A DNA stretch of 33,038 bases from Gemmataceae bacterium (GCA_019636445.1 JAHBXO010000053.1:1-33038); one strand, 5' to 3'; shown: positions 16,241 to 26,172, counted from the stretch's first letter. The notes: generated from the sequence alone by a model not told the origin. Made by a program: numbers and translations.

Positions 16241-17659
16241 ATGAACCGACGCGAGTTCCTCTTCCAGTCCGGCGGCGGCCTCGGCGGCATTGCACTCGCG
16301 TCGATGATCGGCTCGGCGGCGACGCACCACCCCGCGAAGGCCAAGCGCGTCGTCCAGCTGTTCATGGCCGGCGGCGCGAGCCACGTCGATCTCTTCGACT
16401 ACAAGCCGGAACTCGTGAAGCGCCACGGCCAGGAGGCGAACTTCGGCGAACATGTCGAGGCGTTCCAGAACGGCCTCGGCCCGTGGCTTCGCCCCGTCTG
16501 GGATTTCAAAGCCTACGGCCAGTCGGGACGAATGCTCGGCGAACCGGTCACGCCGCTCGGCGCCGTCGTCGACGAGATGGCGTTCGTCCACAACATGGTC
16601 GGCAAGACCGGCGTCCACAGCCAGGGCACGCTGCTGCAATCCACCGGCTTCAACCGTCCCGGCTTCCCCGGCATGGGCTGCTGGGTCGGCTACGGACTCG
16701 GCTCGCTCAACGAGAACCTTCCGACCTTCGTCGTCCTGCCCGACCATCGCGGCCTCGCGTCCAATGGAACCAAGAACTGGGACTCCGCGTTCCTCTCGTC
16801 GCGCTTCGCCGGCACGGCGATCTATCCCGGATCGAAGACGCCGATCGAGGACCTCTTCGCCGACGAGCGCGCCGGGTTCATCACGAAGGCCGGCGACGCG
16901 GCCGGGCACGATCTGATGACGAAGCTGAACCGGGAGCACGCAGCGAGCCGCGCCGGCGATGATCGGCTGGAGGCACGGATCAAAAGCTACGAACTCGCGG
17001 CGAAGATGCAGCTTGCCGCGCCGGAGGCGCTCGACCTCTCGAAGGAAACGAAGGAAACCCTCGCGCTCTACGGCCTCGACCACGGGAAGGGGACGTTCGA
17101 CAAGGAGATCAACCCGATCGAGGAGACGGACTACTTCGGTCGGAAGTGCCTGGTCGCCCGGCGATTGCTCGAACGCGGCGTCCGGTTCGTGCAGATCTGG
17201 AGCGGCAACGACAACGGCTTCCCCCGCCGCAACTGGGACAGCCATGAGGACGTGAAGCGCGACCACGGCCCGCTGGCGCACGGCATGGCGCGCGGCGCGG
17301 CGGCGCTCATTCAGGATTTGAAACGAACCGGCCTATTGAACGACACGATCGTGCTCTGGACCACGGAGTTCGGCCGCATGCCCAGCTCGCAGGGCGGCAA
17401 AGGCCGGGACCACAACCCGTACTGCTTCACCAACTGGCTCTGCGGCGGCGGCATCAAGGGCGGGATCGCGTTCGGCCCCAGCGACGACTTCGGCTATAAG
17501 CCGGCCGACCGGAAGAAGCCGACCGAGGTGTACGACATCCACGCGACGATTCTGCACCTGCTCGGCATCGACCACACCAAGCTGACCGTGCGCCACAACG
17601 GCATCGACCGCCGGCTGACCGACGTGCACGGACACGTCATTCGTGATTTACTGGCTTGA
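16241..17659 (+). CDS. DUF1501 family protein with twin-arginine signal (second copy)
   Basis: Protein of 472 aa. The start is the ATG at 16241, giving MNRREFLFQSGGGLGG, a compact Tat signal; a TTG two codons upstream is less likely. Family stretches are RVVQLFMAGGASHVDLFDYKP, RGVRFVQIWSGNDNGFPRRNWDSHED, WTTEFGRMPSSQGGKGRDHN, IKGGIAFGPSDDFGYK and YDIHATILHLLGIDHTKLT. Compared with the upstream copy it has SHVDLFD instead of FGPDFLD at the first motif and lacks the HGNH form, so the two probably differ in substrate or metal site. The 3' end (from 17528) closely resembles the relic at 19510-19605. The gene is 109 bp from the previous DUF1501 gene on the same strand. Confidence 0.93.
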   Translation: MNRREFLFQSGGGLGGIALASMIGSAATHHPAKAKRVVQLFMAGGASHVDLFDYKPELVKRHGQEANFGEHVEAFQNGLGPWLRPVWDFKAYGQSGRMLGEPVTPLGAVVDEMAFVHNMVGKTGVHSQGTLLQSTGFNRPGFPGMGCWVGYGLGSLNENLPTFVVLPDHRGLASNGTKNWDSAFLSSRFAGTAIYPGSKTPIEDLFADERAGFITKAGDAAGHDLMTKLNREHAASRAGDDRLEARIKSYELAAKMQLAAPEALDLSKETKETLALYGLDHGKGTFDKEINPIEETDYFGRKCLVARRLLERGVRFVQIWSGNDNGFPRRNWDSHEDVKRDHGPLAHGMARGAAALIQDLKRTGLLNDTIVLWTTEFGRMPSSQGGKGRDHNPYCFTNWLCGGGIKGGIAFGPSDDFGYKPADRKKPTEVYDIHATILHLLGIDHTKLTVRHNGIDRRLTDVHGHVIRDLLA

Positions 17660-17929
17660 AAACAAATCCGGAAGACGAGATCGACCGCGGTTCATTTGTG
17701 TCGGAACCGCTTGGAATTCGAAGGCCAAACAGTTCGTTTTCAAATCGGCGACTTGGCGAAATGCAACCCGCATGGGTCGCCAAGGTTCCGTAAATGAGAA
17801 TTTTTTTCATTTTTTGCTTGCATGCCAGCTCCCACCTCGCTTAATTTGTGAGCGTTTTAATGAATTAAGGTTTAATGAGTTTTTCACTCATTTCCGTCGC
17901 CCGTCACTTTTCATCTCGGGGGTTCATTC
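17660..17929 (+). promoter_or_regulatory. Spacer and AT-rich leader upstream of the first DUF1559 gene
   Basis: An 8-bp inverted repeat CTTGGCGA/TCGCCAAG at 17752-17759 and 17777-17784 may end the DUF1501 transcript, though the T-run comes only at about 17801. From about 17790 the sequence is strikingly AT-rich for this genome. A weak promoter candidate is TTGCAT (17818-17823), 17 bp, TTAATT (17841-17846). A hairpin AATGAGT-TTTTC-ACTCATT lies at 17874-17892, close to the start codon. The assignment of individual sites is tentative. Confidence 0.4.
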
Positions 17930-18919
17930 ATGAACCGACGCTCTCTTCGTCCTTCGGCGCGCATTCGATCGGCGTTTACGCTCATCGAGTTGCTGGTGGT
18001 CATCGCGATCATCGCGATTCTCATCGGTCTGCTTCTGCCGGCTGTTCAAAAGGTCCGCGAGGCGGCTGCACGCGCACAGTGCACGAACAATCTGAAGCAA
18101 ATCGGACTGGCGTTCCACAACCACAACGACACCACGGGCTATCTGCCGTCCGGTGGCCAACACTGGGGCGCAGGACCGACATACGGTACGCCCGTCGTCG
18201 GGACCGCACCCAACCCCGCCGCCGCGGCTGGCACCCCGCAGGACGTGCGCGAACAACGGGCCGGATGGGGATTCCAGATCCTGCCGTACATCGAGCAGGA
18301 CAACGTCTACAAAGGCGGGAACGCCGCGACCATCGGCGCGCAAATGGCGCAGGCGCGGGCCGCCGTCATCAAAACCTATTTCTGTCCGTCTCGCCGGGGA
18401 CCGACCGCGCACACCCAAGGCTCGTCGTGGTACCTTCCCACCACCGGATACCCGGGCTGCGGAACGCACGGGCAGACCGACTATGCCGGGTCGATCGCCA
18501 ATAACAGCAACGACAACGGCATCATCGTCCGCACGTTCAACGGAGGCCAGGACGTTCCCGGCACACCCCGACGGCAACCGTTACGCCTGGCGGAAGTCCA
18601 GGACGGGCTTTCCAACACCCTGATGGTCGGAGACAAAAAGCGACACAAAACGGCGAACGGTTTTCGGACCGACGACAACGAAGGTTACTCTTCAGGATGG
18701 GATCATGACGTCCTTCGACAGACGCACATTGCCCCACTCCCGGATGACAACAACGATGGCGGTGGCCGATTCGGCGGCGCTCACCCCAACGGCTTCATGG
18801 GACTTCTGGGAGACGGGTCCGTGCGATTCATCAGTTTCGGAGTCTCCTGTTGTGGTTCCGGGTCCACGTTCTTCCGGCTCGGGCACAAGTCGGACGGTGG
18901 CGTTCTCGGTGATTATTGA
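17930..18919 (+). CDS. DUF1559 protein with prepilin-type N-terminus
   Basis: Protein of 329 aa. The N-terminus RSAFTLIELLVVIAIIAIL (residues 14-32) is a type IV prepilin signal, with Glu at position +5 of the mature chain; the residue before the cleavage Phe is Ala rather than the usual Gly. The helix continues LLLPAVQKVREAAARAQCTNNLKQIGLAFHN, the DUF1559 hallmark. The C-terminal family block is GAHPNGFMGLLGDGSVRFI. It is expected to be a pseudopilin-like protein held in the cytoplasmic membrane with a globular outer domain. Planctomycetes carry many such genes, of unknown function. It is followed after 93 bp by a lipoprotein gene, a pairing repeated at 19780-21459. Confidence 0.93.
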   Translation: MNRRSLRPSARIRSAFTLIELLVVIAIIAILIGLLLPAVQKVREAAARAQCTNNLKQIGLAFHNHNDTTGYLPSGGQHWGAGPTYGTPVVGTAPNPAAAAGTPQDVREQRAGWGFQILPYIEQDNVYKGGNAATIGAQMAQARAAVIKTYFCPSRRGPTAHTQGSSWYLPTTGYPGCGTHGQTDYAGSIANNSNDNGIIVRTFNGGQDVPGTPRRQPLRLAEVQDGLSNTLMVGDKKRHKTANGFRTDDNEGYSSGWDHDVLRQTHIAPLPDDNNDGGGRFGGAHPNGFMGLLGDGSVRFISFGVSCCGSGSTFFRLGHKSDGGVLGDY

Positions 18920-19012
18920 ATTTCTTTGATCCTCGATGTCGTCCGTCGGCCCGGTCACTCGCCGGGCTGGCTTTCATTCCTCTCGATTCCCAATTCTCCG
19001 AAAGCATTCGCC

Positions 19013-19474
19013 ATGAACTGGAACCAAACGCGATTATGCAGCAATGCGACGATCCTTCTCGCTTTGATGACGGGAATACTCGTCACCGGATGCGGTTCGT
19101 CCGGTCGGCAGACCGCCGAAGGCCGAAGCAAACCCAAAGGTCGGATTCTCGAAAACGGCTTGCCGATCCAAATCAAAGCCAAGAATCTGCCGCCCGGCGA
19201 TCCCGGGATGACGGTGACTTTCATCAAAGTGGGCACCGCCGACGCCGGCGAGGAAATTGAAGCCCAGATCATCGATGCCGCGGAAGGCTCGTTCGAGTTG
19301 ATCGGCGCGGACGCCAAGGGGATTCCGCCGGGCAAATACCGGGTTGAGATCATCATGGCTCCCGTGGGGGGAAATGATCATTTCAAGGGCAAATACAAGC
19401 GGGACAAATCCAAAATCGAAGTGGAAGTGAAGGAGGGCGAAGACTTGGTGATCGACGTGGCGAAGTTCAGTTGA
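19013..19474 (+). CDS. Small lipoprotein paired with DUF1559
   Basis: Protein of 153 aa. A signal peptide with lipobox LVTG-C (Cys about residue 27) follows the ATG at 19013; the frame is open upstream but only this start gives a signal peptide. The mature part is short and beta-rich, with a segment PPGKYRVEIIMAP near residue 105 resembling the closing strand of carboxypeptidase-regulatory/Ig-like domains. The end is strongly charged (KYKRDKSKIEVEVKEGEDLVID), and VEVKEGE plus a final VID resembles the paired gene at 21001. Likely lipid-anchored on the periplasmic side. No specific function is recognised. Confidence 0.85.
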   Translation: MNWNQTRLCSNATILLALMTGILVTGCGSSGRQTAEGRSKPKGRILENGLPIQIKAKNLPPGDPGMTVTFIKVGTADAGEEIEAQIIDAAEGSFELIGADAKGIPPGKYRVEIIMAPVGGNDHFKGKYKRDKSKIEVEVKEGEDLVIDVAKFS

Positions 19475-19509
19475 TCCAAGAGCGCAACACCAGTCCGGAC
19501 GATGCGATC

Positions 19510-19605
19510 GTGTACGACATCCACACGAGGGTGTTGCACCTGCTCGGCATCGACCGCCGGCTGACCGACGTTCACGGACACGTCATCCCCGCGATTCTGG
19601 CCTGA
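19510..19605 (+). pseudogene. Relic of a DUF1501 3' end
   Basis: The 96 bp translate to VYDIHTRVLHLLGIDRRLTD then VHGHVIPAILA and stop, matching the last codons of the DUF1501 gene ending at 17659. By eye about 85% of bases agree. Relative to that gene, 36 bp are missing exactly between two GGCATCGACC direct repeats (17564-17573 and 17600-17609), which looks like a slippage or recombination deletion. No start codon or upstream DUF1501 sequence remains; the preceding bases are the end of the lipoprotein gene. Confidence 0.85.
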
Positions 19606-19698
19606 CGTGGAACGGCTCGCGCCGGAGGCGAACAACACGTCAGAAAATGAGAAGTTCCGATCTCCGTGCCCGGAATTGTGGTTTTTTATCATTCGCGC

Positions 19699-19728
19699 TT
19701 GCTTGCGAATGAACTGGGCGGCTATACT
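19699..19728 (+). promoter_or_regulatory. Putative promoter of the second DUF1559 gene
   Basis: TTGCTT at 19699-19704, 18 bp, TATACT at 19723-19728 (5 of 6 to the -10 consensus). It lies about 50 bp upstream of the ATG at 19780. A CATTCGC/GCGAATG inverted repeat at 19690-19711 overlaps the -35 element and could be an operator. Confidence 0.5.
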
Positions 19729-19779
19729 TGGAGTTGATGGTTCGATTATTTTCATTCCATCATTCTCATGGAGTTTTTG

Positions 19780-20871
19780 ATGTCCTCTCTCACTCTCCGA
19801 CGCGAAACGCGTTCGCGAGCCGGGTTTACGTTGATCGAGCTGCTGGTGGTGATCGCGATCATCGCGATCCTGATCGGCCTGCTGCTCCCCGCCGTCCAGA
19901 AGGTTCGCGAAGCCGCGGCCCGCGCGAAGTGCACGAACAACCTGAAGCAGCTCGGCATCGCGGTGCACGCGCACCACGACTCCGTCGGCTACATGCCCGC
20001 CCGCGAAGGCCACTTCACGAATCCGGCCGCGAGTTATCAAGGGCGCAAGAGCGGTCTGATCGCTCTTCTGCCGTTCATCGAACAGAACGCCCTCTTCAAC
20101 CAGATCAACAATCCCCTGACTATCGGGACCACGACCTACGCGGCCACCGGTCCGGAACCGTGGAACGGCAGCTACACACCCTGGCAATCCCCGACTCCCA
20201 CCTTCCTCTGCCCCTCGGATATCGACGGTCTGTCCGCCGGGATCAAACACACCAGCTACATGTTCTCGAGCGGCGACTCGATCGACCTGCACACGACTCG
20301 CGGCCGTAGCCGGGGCATGTTCGGTCTGGAGCAGGCCAACAATTCCGGCGGCGTGACGATTTACCAGTTGCGCGGCTTCCGGTTCGCGGACGTCAACGAC
20401 GGTCTGTCGAACACCATCGCGATGTCCGAACGTCTGCGCGGTCAAAGCACCATCCAGAAGACCATGACCCTGCAACAAGGCGGGAACTGGTTCACCACGC
20501 CCAACCAATGCCTCTCCTTGTTCAACAACGCAACGCGGACCTGGACGGCGTCCACCCCCAGCGCCTGGGCTGGCGTCCGCTGGCCGGATGGCGGCATGGG
20601 CTTCGGCGGCCTGACCACGAACGCTCCGCCGAACAGCGTCTCCTGCGCCTGGAACGCCCACGACGCACAACCGGGCCTCTACCCGATGAGCAGCAATCAC
20701 AGCGGCGGTTGCGTCGCGCTCATGGGCGACGGATCGGTCCGGTTCATCCGTGAAAGCATCAACGCCGGCGACCCCAACGCCTCCGGTATCAACCTCACGA
20801 CCATCAGCCCGTATGGAATTCTCGGTGCGTTGGGCACCCGCGCTGGCGGCGAAACCGTCGTCGACAACTGA
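19780..20871 (+). CDS. DUF1559 protein with prepilin-type N-terminus (second copy)
   Basis: Protein of 363 aa. Two in-frame ATGs exist (19768 and 19780); the second is chosen because GGAG lies 6 nt upstream of it. The prepilin signal is RAGFTLIELLVVIAI with the canonical Gly-Phe cleavage site, then LLLPAVQKVREAAARAKCTNNLKQLGIAVHAH. The DUF1559 body contains PTPTFLCPSD, VNDGLSNTIAMSE and the C-terminal SNHSGGCVALMGDGSVRFI. It resembles the gene at 17930 strongly in the first 60 residues and less afterwards. A strong terminator follows its stop, so the downstream lipoprotein gene is either attenuated or separately transcribed. Confidence 0.94.
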   Translation: MSSLTLRRETRSRAGFTLIELLVVIAIIAILIGLLLPAVQKVREAAARAKCTNNLKQLGIAVHAHHDSVGYMPAREGHFTNPAASYQGRKSGLIALLPFIEQNALFNQINNPLTIGTTTYAATGPEPWNGSYTPWQSPTPTFLCPSDIDGLSAGIKHTSYMFSSGDSIDLHTTRGRSRGMFGLEQANNSGGVTIYQLRGFRFADVNDGLSNTIAMSERLRGQSTIQKTMTLQQGGNWFTTPNQCLSLFNNATRTWTASTPSAWAGVRWPDGGMGFGGLTTNAPPNSVSCAWNAHDAQPGLYPMSSNHSGGCVALMGDGSVRFIRESINAGDPNASGINLTTISPYGILGALGTRAGGETVVDN

Positions 20872-20899
20872 TTCCCGCCGTCTACTGACAGATCCCGAA

Positions 20900-20927
20900 C
20901 CCACCGGGGCTACCCCGGTGGGTTTTT
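20900..20927 (+). terminator. Rho-independent terminator after the second DUF1559 gene
   Basis: Perfect 10-bp stem CCCACCGGGG/CCCCGGTGGG with a 3-nt CTA loop, followed directly by TTTTT. It lies 28 bp after the DUF1559 stop. Confidence 0.88.
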
Positions 20928-21000
20928 CTCTCATTCCCGACCTCTATCTGCGTTTCCTGCGTAGACCCAGTTGGAACCATCCTCTCAAGGAGTCTTCCCC

Positions 21001-21459
21001 ATGCGTTCTCGGAAATCCTCACTCGCTTGCGCCGCCCTGCTCGCGATCGTCGCCCTGGGCTGCGGGGGGGGAGAGAAAGGCGACAACAAGCCGCTGGAAG
21101 TCAAGAAGACCGTGCCCGCCCGCGGTATCGTCAAGTACCAGGGCAATCCCGTGAAGGATGCCGCAGTCACCTTCCTGCCGCTCGACAACAAGACCGTGTC
21201 CGCTCGCGGCACCACCGACGGCGTCGGCAGCTTCATCCTCACCACCTACAACAAGGACGACGGCGCGCCGGTTGGCAAGTACAAGGTGCTGATCTCGGTC
21301 AATCTCGCCAAGGAAATCGAACCGGGCGTGCTCGCTCCCGAACCGCCGGGTGGCTTCAAATCGCCAATCCCGACCAAGTACAACAACGTGAATACGACCG
21401 ACATCCTGATGGAAGTCAAGGAAGGCGACAGTAACGATTTCACGATCGACTTGAAGTGA
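21001..21459 (+). CDS. Small lipoprotein with carboxypeptidase-regulatory-like domain
   Basis: Protein of 152 aa. AGGAG lies 8 nt upstream of the ATG at 21001. The signal peptide ends in VALG-C, a lipobox (Cys about residue 21), followed by GGGEKGDNK. The body has the layout of small planctomycete Ig/carboxypeptidase-regulatory-like lipoproteins: ARGIVKYQGNPVKDAAVTFLP, TTDGVGSFILTTY, APVGKYKVLISV, then VNTTDILMEVKEGDSNDFTIDL. It is expected to be lipid-anchored and may act with the DUF1559 protein encoded 129 bp upstream, as in the unit at 17930-19474. The exact role is unknown. Confidence 0.9.
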   Translation: MRSRKSSLACAALLAIVALGCGGGEKGDNKPLEVKKTVPARGIVKYQGNPVKDAAVTFLPLDNKTVSARGTTDGVGSFILTTYNKDDGAPVGKYKVLISVNLAKEIEPGVLAPEPPGGFKSPIPTKYNNVNTTDILMEVKEGDSNDFTIDLK

Positions 21460-21478
21460 CCGATACCGCGATTCTCCC

Positions 21479-21507
21479 GCCCGCGGACGTTCGTCCGCGG
21501 GCTTCTT
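21479..21507. terminator. Terminator hairpin between convergent genes
   Basis: GCCCGCGGACG/CGTCCGCGGGC at 21479-21489 and 21492-21502, followed by TTCTTC. It lies between the lipoprotein stop (21459) and the pgi stop (21515, minus strand), so it may serve both directions. Confidence 0.75.
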
Positions 21508-21514
21508 CATGCCT

Positions 21515-23128
<1,614 letters not shown>

Positions 23129-23183
23129 GGTCGGCTCCCGGTGTATGCAATGGGGTCGAAGGAGAGGATACCAACGCGCCGAC

Positions 23184-23216
23184 CATTTTGCATTTTTCAT
23201 TTCCCATTTTGCATTG
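23184..23216. repeat. CATTTTGCATTT-type AT-rich repeat in the divergent spacer
   Basis: CATTTTGCATTTTTCATTTC followed by CCATTTTGCATTG, an AT-rich quasi-periodic stretch of CATTTTGC/CATTTTTC/CATTTCC units. Similar strings are common as dispersed repeats in unrelated bacteria. It sits between pgi and the fusion gene, where their promoters are expected. Confidence 0.6.
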
Positions 23217-23275
23217 TTCCGAAAATGTCGACCGCTCTCGTACCATGCCCTCATCGAATCGCAGGGGCCTTCTTC

Positions 23276-25558
23276 ATGAAATCGCTCGCGTTCCTCGTCT
23301 CGCTGGGACTGGCTCTGCCCGTGTTCGCCGACATCGACGCGACCCGGCTTGCGCGGATCGACAACGCAGTCGAAGCGGCGATCCAGAAGGCGAACTGCCC
23401 CGGCGCGGTCGTGGTGGTCGTCCACGGCGACGCCGTGGTCTATCGCAAGGCTTTCGGCCACCGGCAACTCGTACCAGTTAAGGAGCCGATGACCTTCGAG
23501 ACGGTCTTCGACCTCGCGTCGCTCACGAAGCCGATCGCGACGGGGACGTCGATTGCGCTCCTGATCGAACGCGGCCAGCTCAAGCTCGCCGATCCGATCG
23601 CGAAGCACTGGCCCGAATTCGCCGCGAACGGAAAGGAGGCCGTGACGGTCGAGCATTGCCTGCTCCACACGAGCGGCCTGATCCCGGACAATTCCATCAA
23701 GGATTACGTCGGCACGCGCGAGGAGATGCTCGCCCGCATCGCCGCGCTCAAACTGAACGCACCGCTCGGCACGCGCTTCCAGTACAGCGATGTCGGCTTC
23801 ATCGTCCTCGGCGAGCTCGTCAAGCGAATCTCCGGTATGCCCGTCGACGAGTTCGCGGCTGAGAATGTCTTCAAACCCCTGAAGCTAACGGGCACCGGCT
23901 ACAAGCCCACGAACGGCCCCTTCGCCGTCACGGGCATTCGCGATGGCAAGGTGATCGCCGGCATCGTCCACGATCCGCGCGCGTACGCCCTCGGCGGCGT
24001 CGCCGGGCACGCCGGCCTCTTCGGCACCGCCGACGACCTCGCCCGCTACGCCCGGATGCTGCTCAACGGCGGCGAACTCGACGGCGTTCGCATCCTCGCC
24101 CCGGCCACCGTGAAGCGCTTCACCGAACCGCACGCCGTCCCCGGCGGCCTGCGCAGCTACGGCTGGGACGTCGACACCAGCTACTCCGCCCCGCGCGGCG
24201 AACTCTTCCCACGCACCACCGGCTTCGGCCACACCGGCTTCACCGGCACCTCGCTCTGGATCGATCCGCCGACGAAGACCGCCATCGTCATCCTCACGAA
24301 CCGCCTCCACCCGGATGAGAAGAAAGGAAACGTCACCGAACTTCGCCGGCAGATCGCCACCCTCGTGGCGAGCGCGGTCACGAAGGACGGCGAGCGCGTC
24401 TACACCGAACGCACGACACTCTCGAAACCGGTGCTGACCGGAACGGACGTGCTCACCCGCGACAAGTTCGCCCTCCTCAAGGGCAAGTCCGTCGGCCTCG
24501 TGACGAACCACACCGGCCGCGCGTCCGACGGCACGCCGCTCATCGACCTCCTCGCCAAGGCCGAGGGCGTGAAACTCATCGCGCTCTTCAGCCCCGAGCA
24601 CGGGATCCGCGGCGAGAAGGACGAAAAGGTCGGCGACGGGAAGGACGAGAAGACCGGCCTGCCGGTGTTCAGCCTCTACGGCGAACGCCGCAAACCGACG
24701 GCCGATCAGCTCAAGGGCATCGACATGCTCGTCTACGACATCCAGGACATCGGCTGCCGCTTCTACACCTACCCGAGCACGCTAGGTCTCTGCCTTGAAG
24801 CTGCGAAGGGGCAAGGAATCAAGGTCGTTGTACTGGACCGGCCGAACCCGATCGGTGGCGTGCTCGTCGAAGGCCCGGTCCGCGATCCCGGTCGCGGCTC
24901 GTTCGTCGGCTTCCATGAACTTCCCCTTCGCCACGGCCTCACCATCGGCGAGCTGGCGACGCTGTTCAATGTCGAGCGGAACATTGGGGCCAACCTTGAA
25001 GTGGTAAAGTGCGAGAACTGGCGCCGCGGCGACACGCTCGACCGCACCGGCCTGCCGTGGCGGAACCCCTCGCCGAACATGCGCCATCTCACGGCCGCGA
25101 CGCTCTATCCCGGCATCGGACTCTTGGAGACGACGAACATCAGCGTCGGCCGCGGCACCGAGCGACCCTTCGAGTGGATCGGCGCGCCGTGGGTCGATTC
25201 GCGCAAGCTGGCGCAGGCGTTGAACGCCCAACGTATCCCTGGCCTGCGTTTCGTTCCCGTGAATCGCACGCCGATCTCGTCCGTCCACAAGGACAAGGAC
25301 TGCGGCGGCGTGGACATCATCGTCGACGACTGGAACGCGTTGCGCCCCGTCCACGTCGGCCTGACGATCGCGACCGTGTTGCGCAAGACGTACGCGAAGG
25401 AATGGGACCCGAAACGGTTCGACACGCTGCTCATCCACAAGGCGACGTTCGACGGCGTGCTGGCCGGCAAGTCGGTCGCCGAGTTGGAGAACGCGTGGCA
25501 GCCCGACCTCGCGCAGTACAGGGAACGACGGGCGAAAGTGCTCCTCTACGAAGAGTGA
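23276..25558 (+). CDS. Fusion of beta-lactamase-fold esterase/peptidase and NamZ-type (DUF1343) exo-muramidase
   Basis: Exported protein of 760 aa; signal peptide residues 1-19 (MKSLAFLVSLGLALPVFAD). Residues about 25-375 are a serine beta-lactamase/class C-like domain with SLTK (S82, K85), Y170 in YSDVG and HTG at 319-321. Residues about 395-760 are DUF1343, the family of exo-beta-N-acetylmuramidase NamZ, with GLVTNHTGR, FSPEHGIRGE, DMLVYDIQDIGCRFYTYPST, LDRPNPIGG and NPSPNMRHLTAA. In Bacillus subtilis the NamZ gene and a beta-lactamase-like gene are neighbours in one operon, so this is a plausible gene fusion of functional partners. It likely acts on peptidoglycan or its fragments outside the cytoplasm. 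Exact substrates are inferred, so no symbol is given. Confidence 0.92.
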   Translation: MKSLAFLVSLGLALPVFADIDATRLARIDNAVEAAIQKANCPGAVVVVVHGDAVVYRKAFGHRQLVPVKEPMTFETVFDLASLTKPIATGTSIALLIERGQLKLADPIAKHWPEFAANGKEAVTVEHCLLHTSGLIPDNSIKDYVGTREEMLARIAALKLNAPLGTRFQYSDVGFIVLGELVKRISGMPVDEFAAENVFKPLKLTGTGYKPTNGPFAVTGIRDGKVIAGIVHDPRAYALGGVAGHAGLFGTADDLARYARMLLNGGELDGVRILAPATVKRFTEPHAVPGGLRSYGWDVDTSYSAPRGELFPRTTGFGHTGFTGTSLWIDPPTKTAIVILTNRLHPDEKKGNVTELRRQIATLVASAVTKDGERVYTERTTLSKPVLTGTDVLTRDKFALLKGKSVGLVTNHTGRASDGTPLIDLLAKAEGVKLIALFSPEHGIRGEKDEKVGDGKDEKTGLPVFSLYGERRKPTADQLKGIDMLVYDIQDIGCRFYTYPSTLGLCLEAAKGQGIKVVVLDRPNPIGGVLVEGPVRDPGRGSFVGFHELPLRHGLTIGELATLFNVERNIGANLEVVKCENWRRGDTLDRTGLPWRNPSPNMRHLTAATLYPGIGLLETTNISVGRGTERPFEWIGAPWVDSRKLAQALNAQRIPGLRFVPVNRTPISSVHKDKDCGGVDIIVDDWNALRPVHVGLTIATVLRKTYAKEWDPKRFDTLLIHKATFDGVLAGKSVAELENAWQPDLAQYRERRAKVLLYEE

Positions 25559-25623
25559 GTGAAGCCGTTGGACGGTCCGCCGCGCCGCTCCCACAATGTC
25601 GGGTATCCCCACCGGAGCGCCCC

Positions 25624-26172
25624 ATGGCCGCCAAGCTGATCTACCGCACCGCCGAAGCCCTCGTCGAAGGCCCCATCGACTACCTCTGCGCCGAACCCGA
25701 AATCGTGATCGGCAGCCTCGCCGGGCCGGTCGGCACCGCCCTCGCCACGCTGCTCGGCGACCAGACGAAGGGGCACACCAAGGTCTTCGCAATCCTCAAT
25801 AGCGATGTGCAAGTGAAGCCGGCGACGCTGATGGTGAGCAAGGTGACGGTAAAGGACAACCGCTACACGAACATTCTGATGGGCACGGTGCAGGCCGCCA
25901 TCGCCCACGGCGTGCTTGACAGCGTCCGCGAGAAGATCATCCCCAAGAAGCTCGCGAACGACCTCGGCATCATCTACAGCGTCTGGCTCGACCCGGCCGT
26001 ACTGAACGCGGACAAGGTGGACCACGAAGCCCTCTTCAACGTCCACCGCGAGGCGACCGTGAAAGTCATCCGCAAGGCGATGAAGGGCGAACCGACGATC
26101 GACTGGCTCTTGAAGAACCAGAAGGATGTCCAGCACTACTTCCACCAGCTCGGCGTGGACGGGCAGCTCTAA
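25624..26172 (+). CDS. Fae-like (formaldehyde-activating enzyme family) protein without the catalytic histidine
   Basis: Protein of 182 aa. The body matches Fae: AGPVGTALATLLGDQTKGHT, AILNSDVQVKPATLMVSKVT, MGTVQAAIAHGVLDSV, IIPKKLANDLGIIYSVWLDP and REATVKVIRKAMKGEP. Fae condenses formaldehyde with tetrahydromethanopterin, and its catalytic His sits in AHIDLIIG near the N-terminus. Here the matching stretch reads AEPEIVIG (residues 23-30), and there is no His before H51. Loss of the classical activity or a changed role is therefore likely. Planctomycetes are known to carry tetrahydromethanopterin C1 genes and Fae homologues; no other C1 gene is in this window. It starts 65 bp after the fusion gene and may be co-transcribed. 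Its stop overlaps the convergent galE stop. Confidence 0.9.
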   Translation: MAAKLIYRTAEALVEGPIDYLCAEPEIVIGSLAGPVGTALATLLGDQTKGHTKVFAILNSDVQVKPATLMVSKVTVKDNRYTNILMGTVQAAIAHGVLDSVREKIIPKKLANDLGIIYSVWLDPAVLNADKVDHEALFNVHREATVKVIRKAMKGEPTIDWLLKNQKDVQHYFHQLGVDGQL

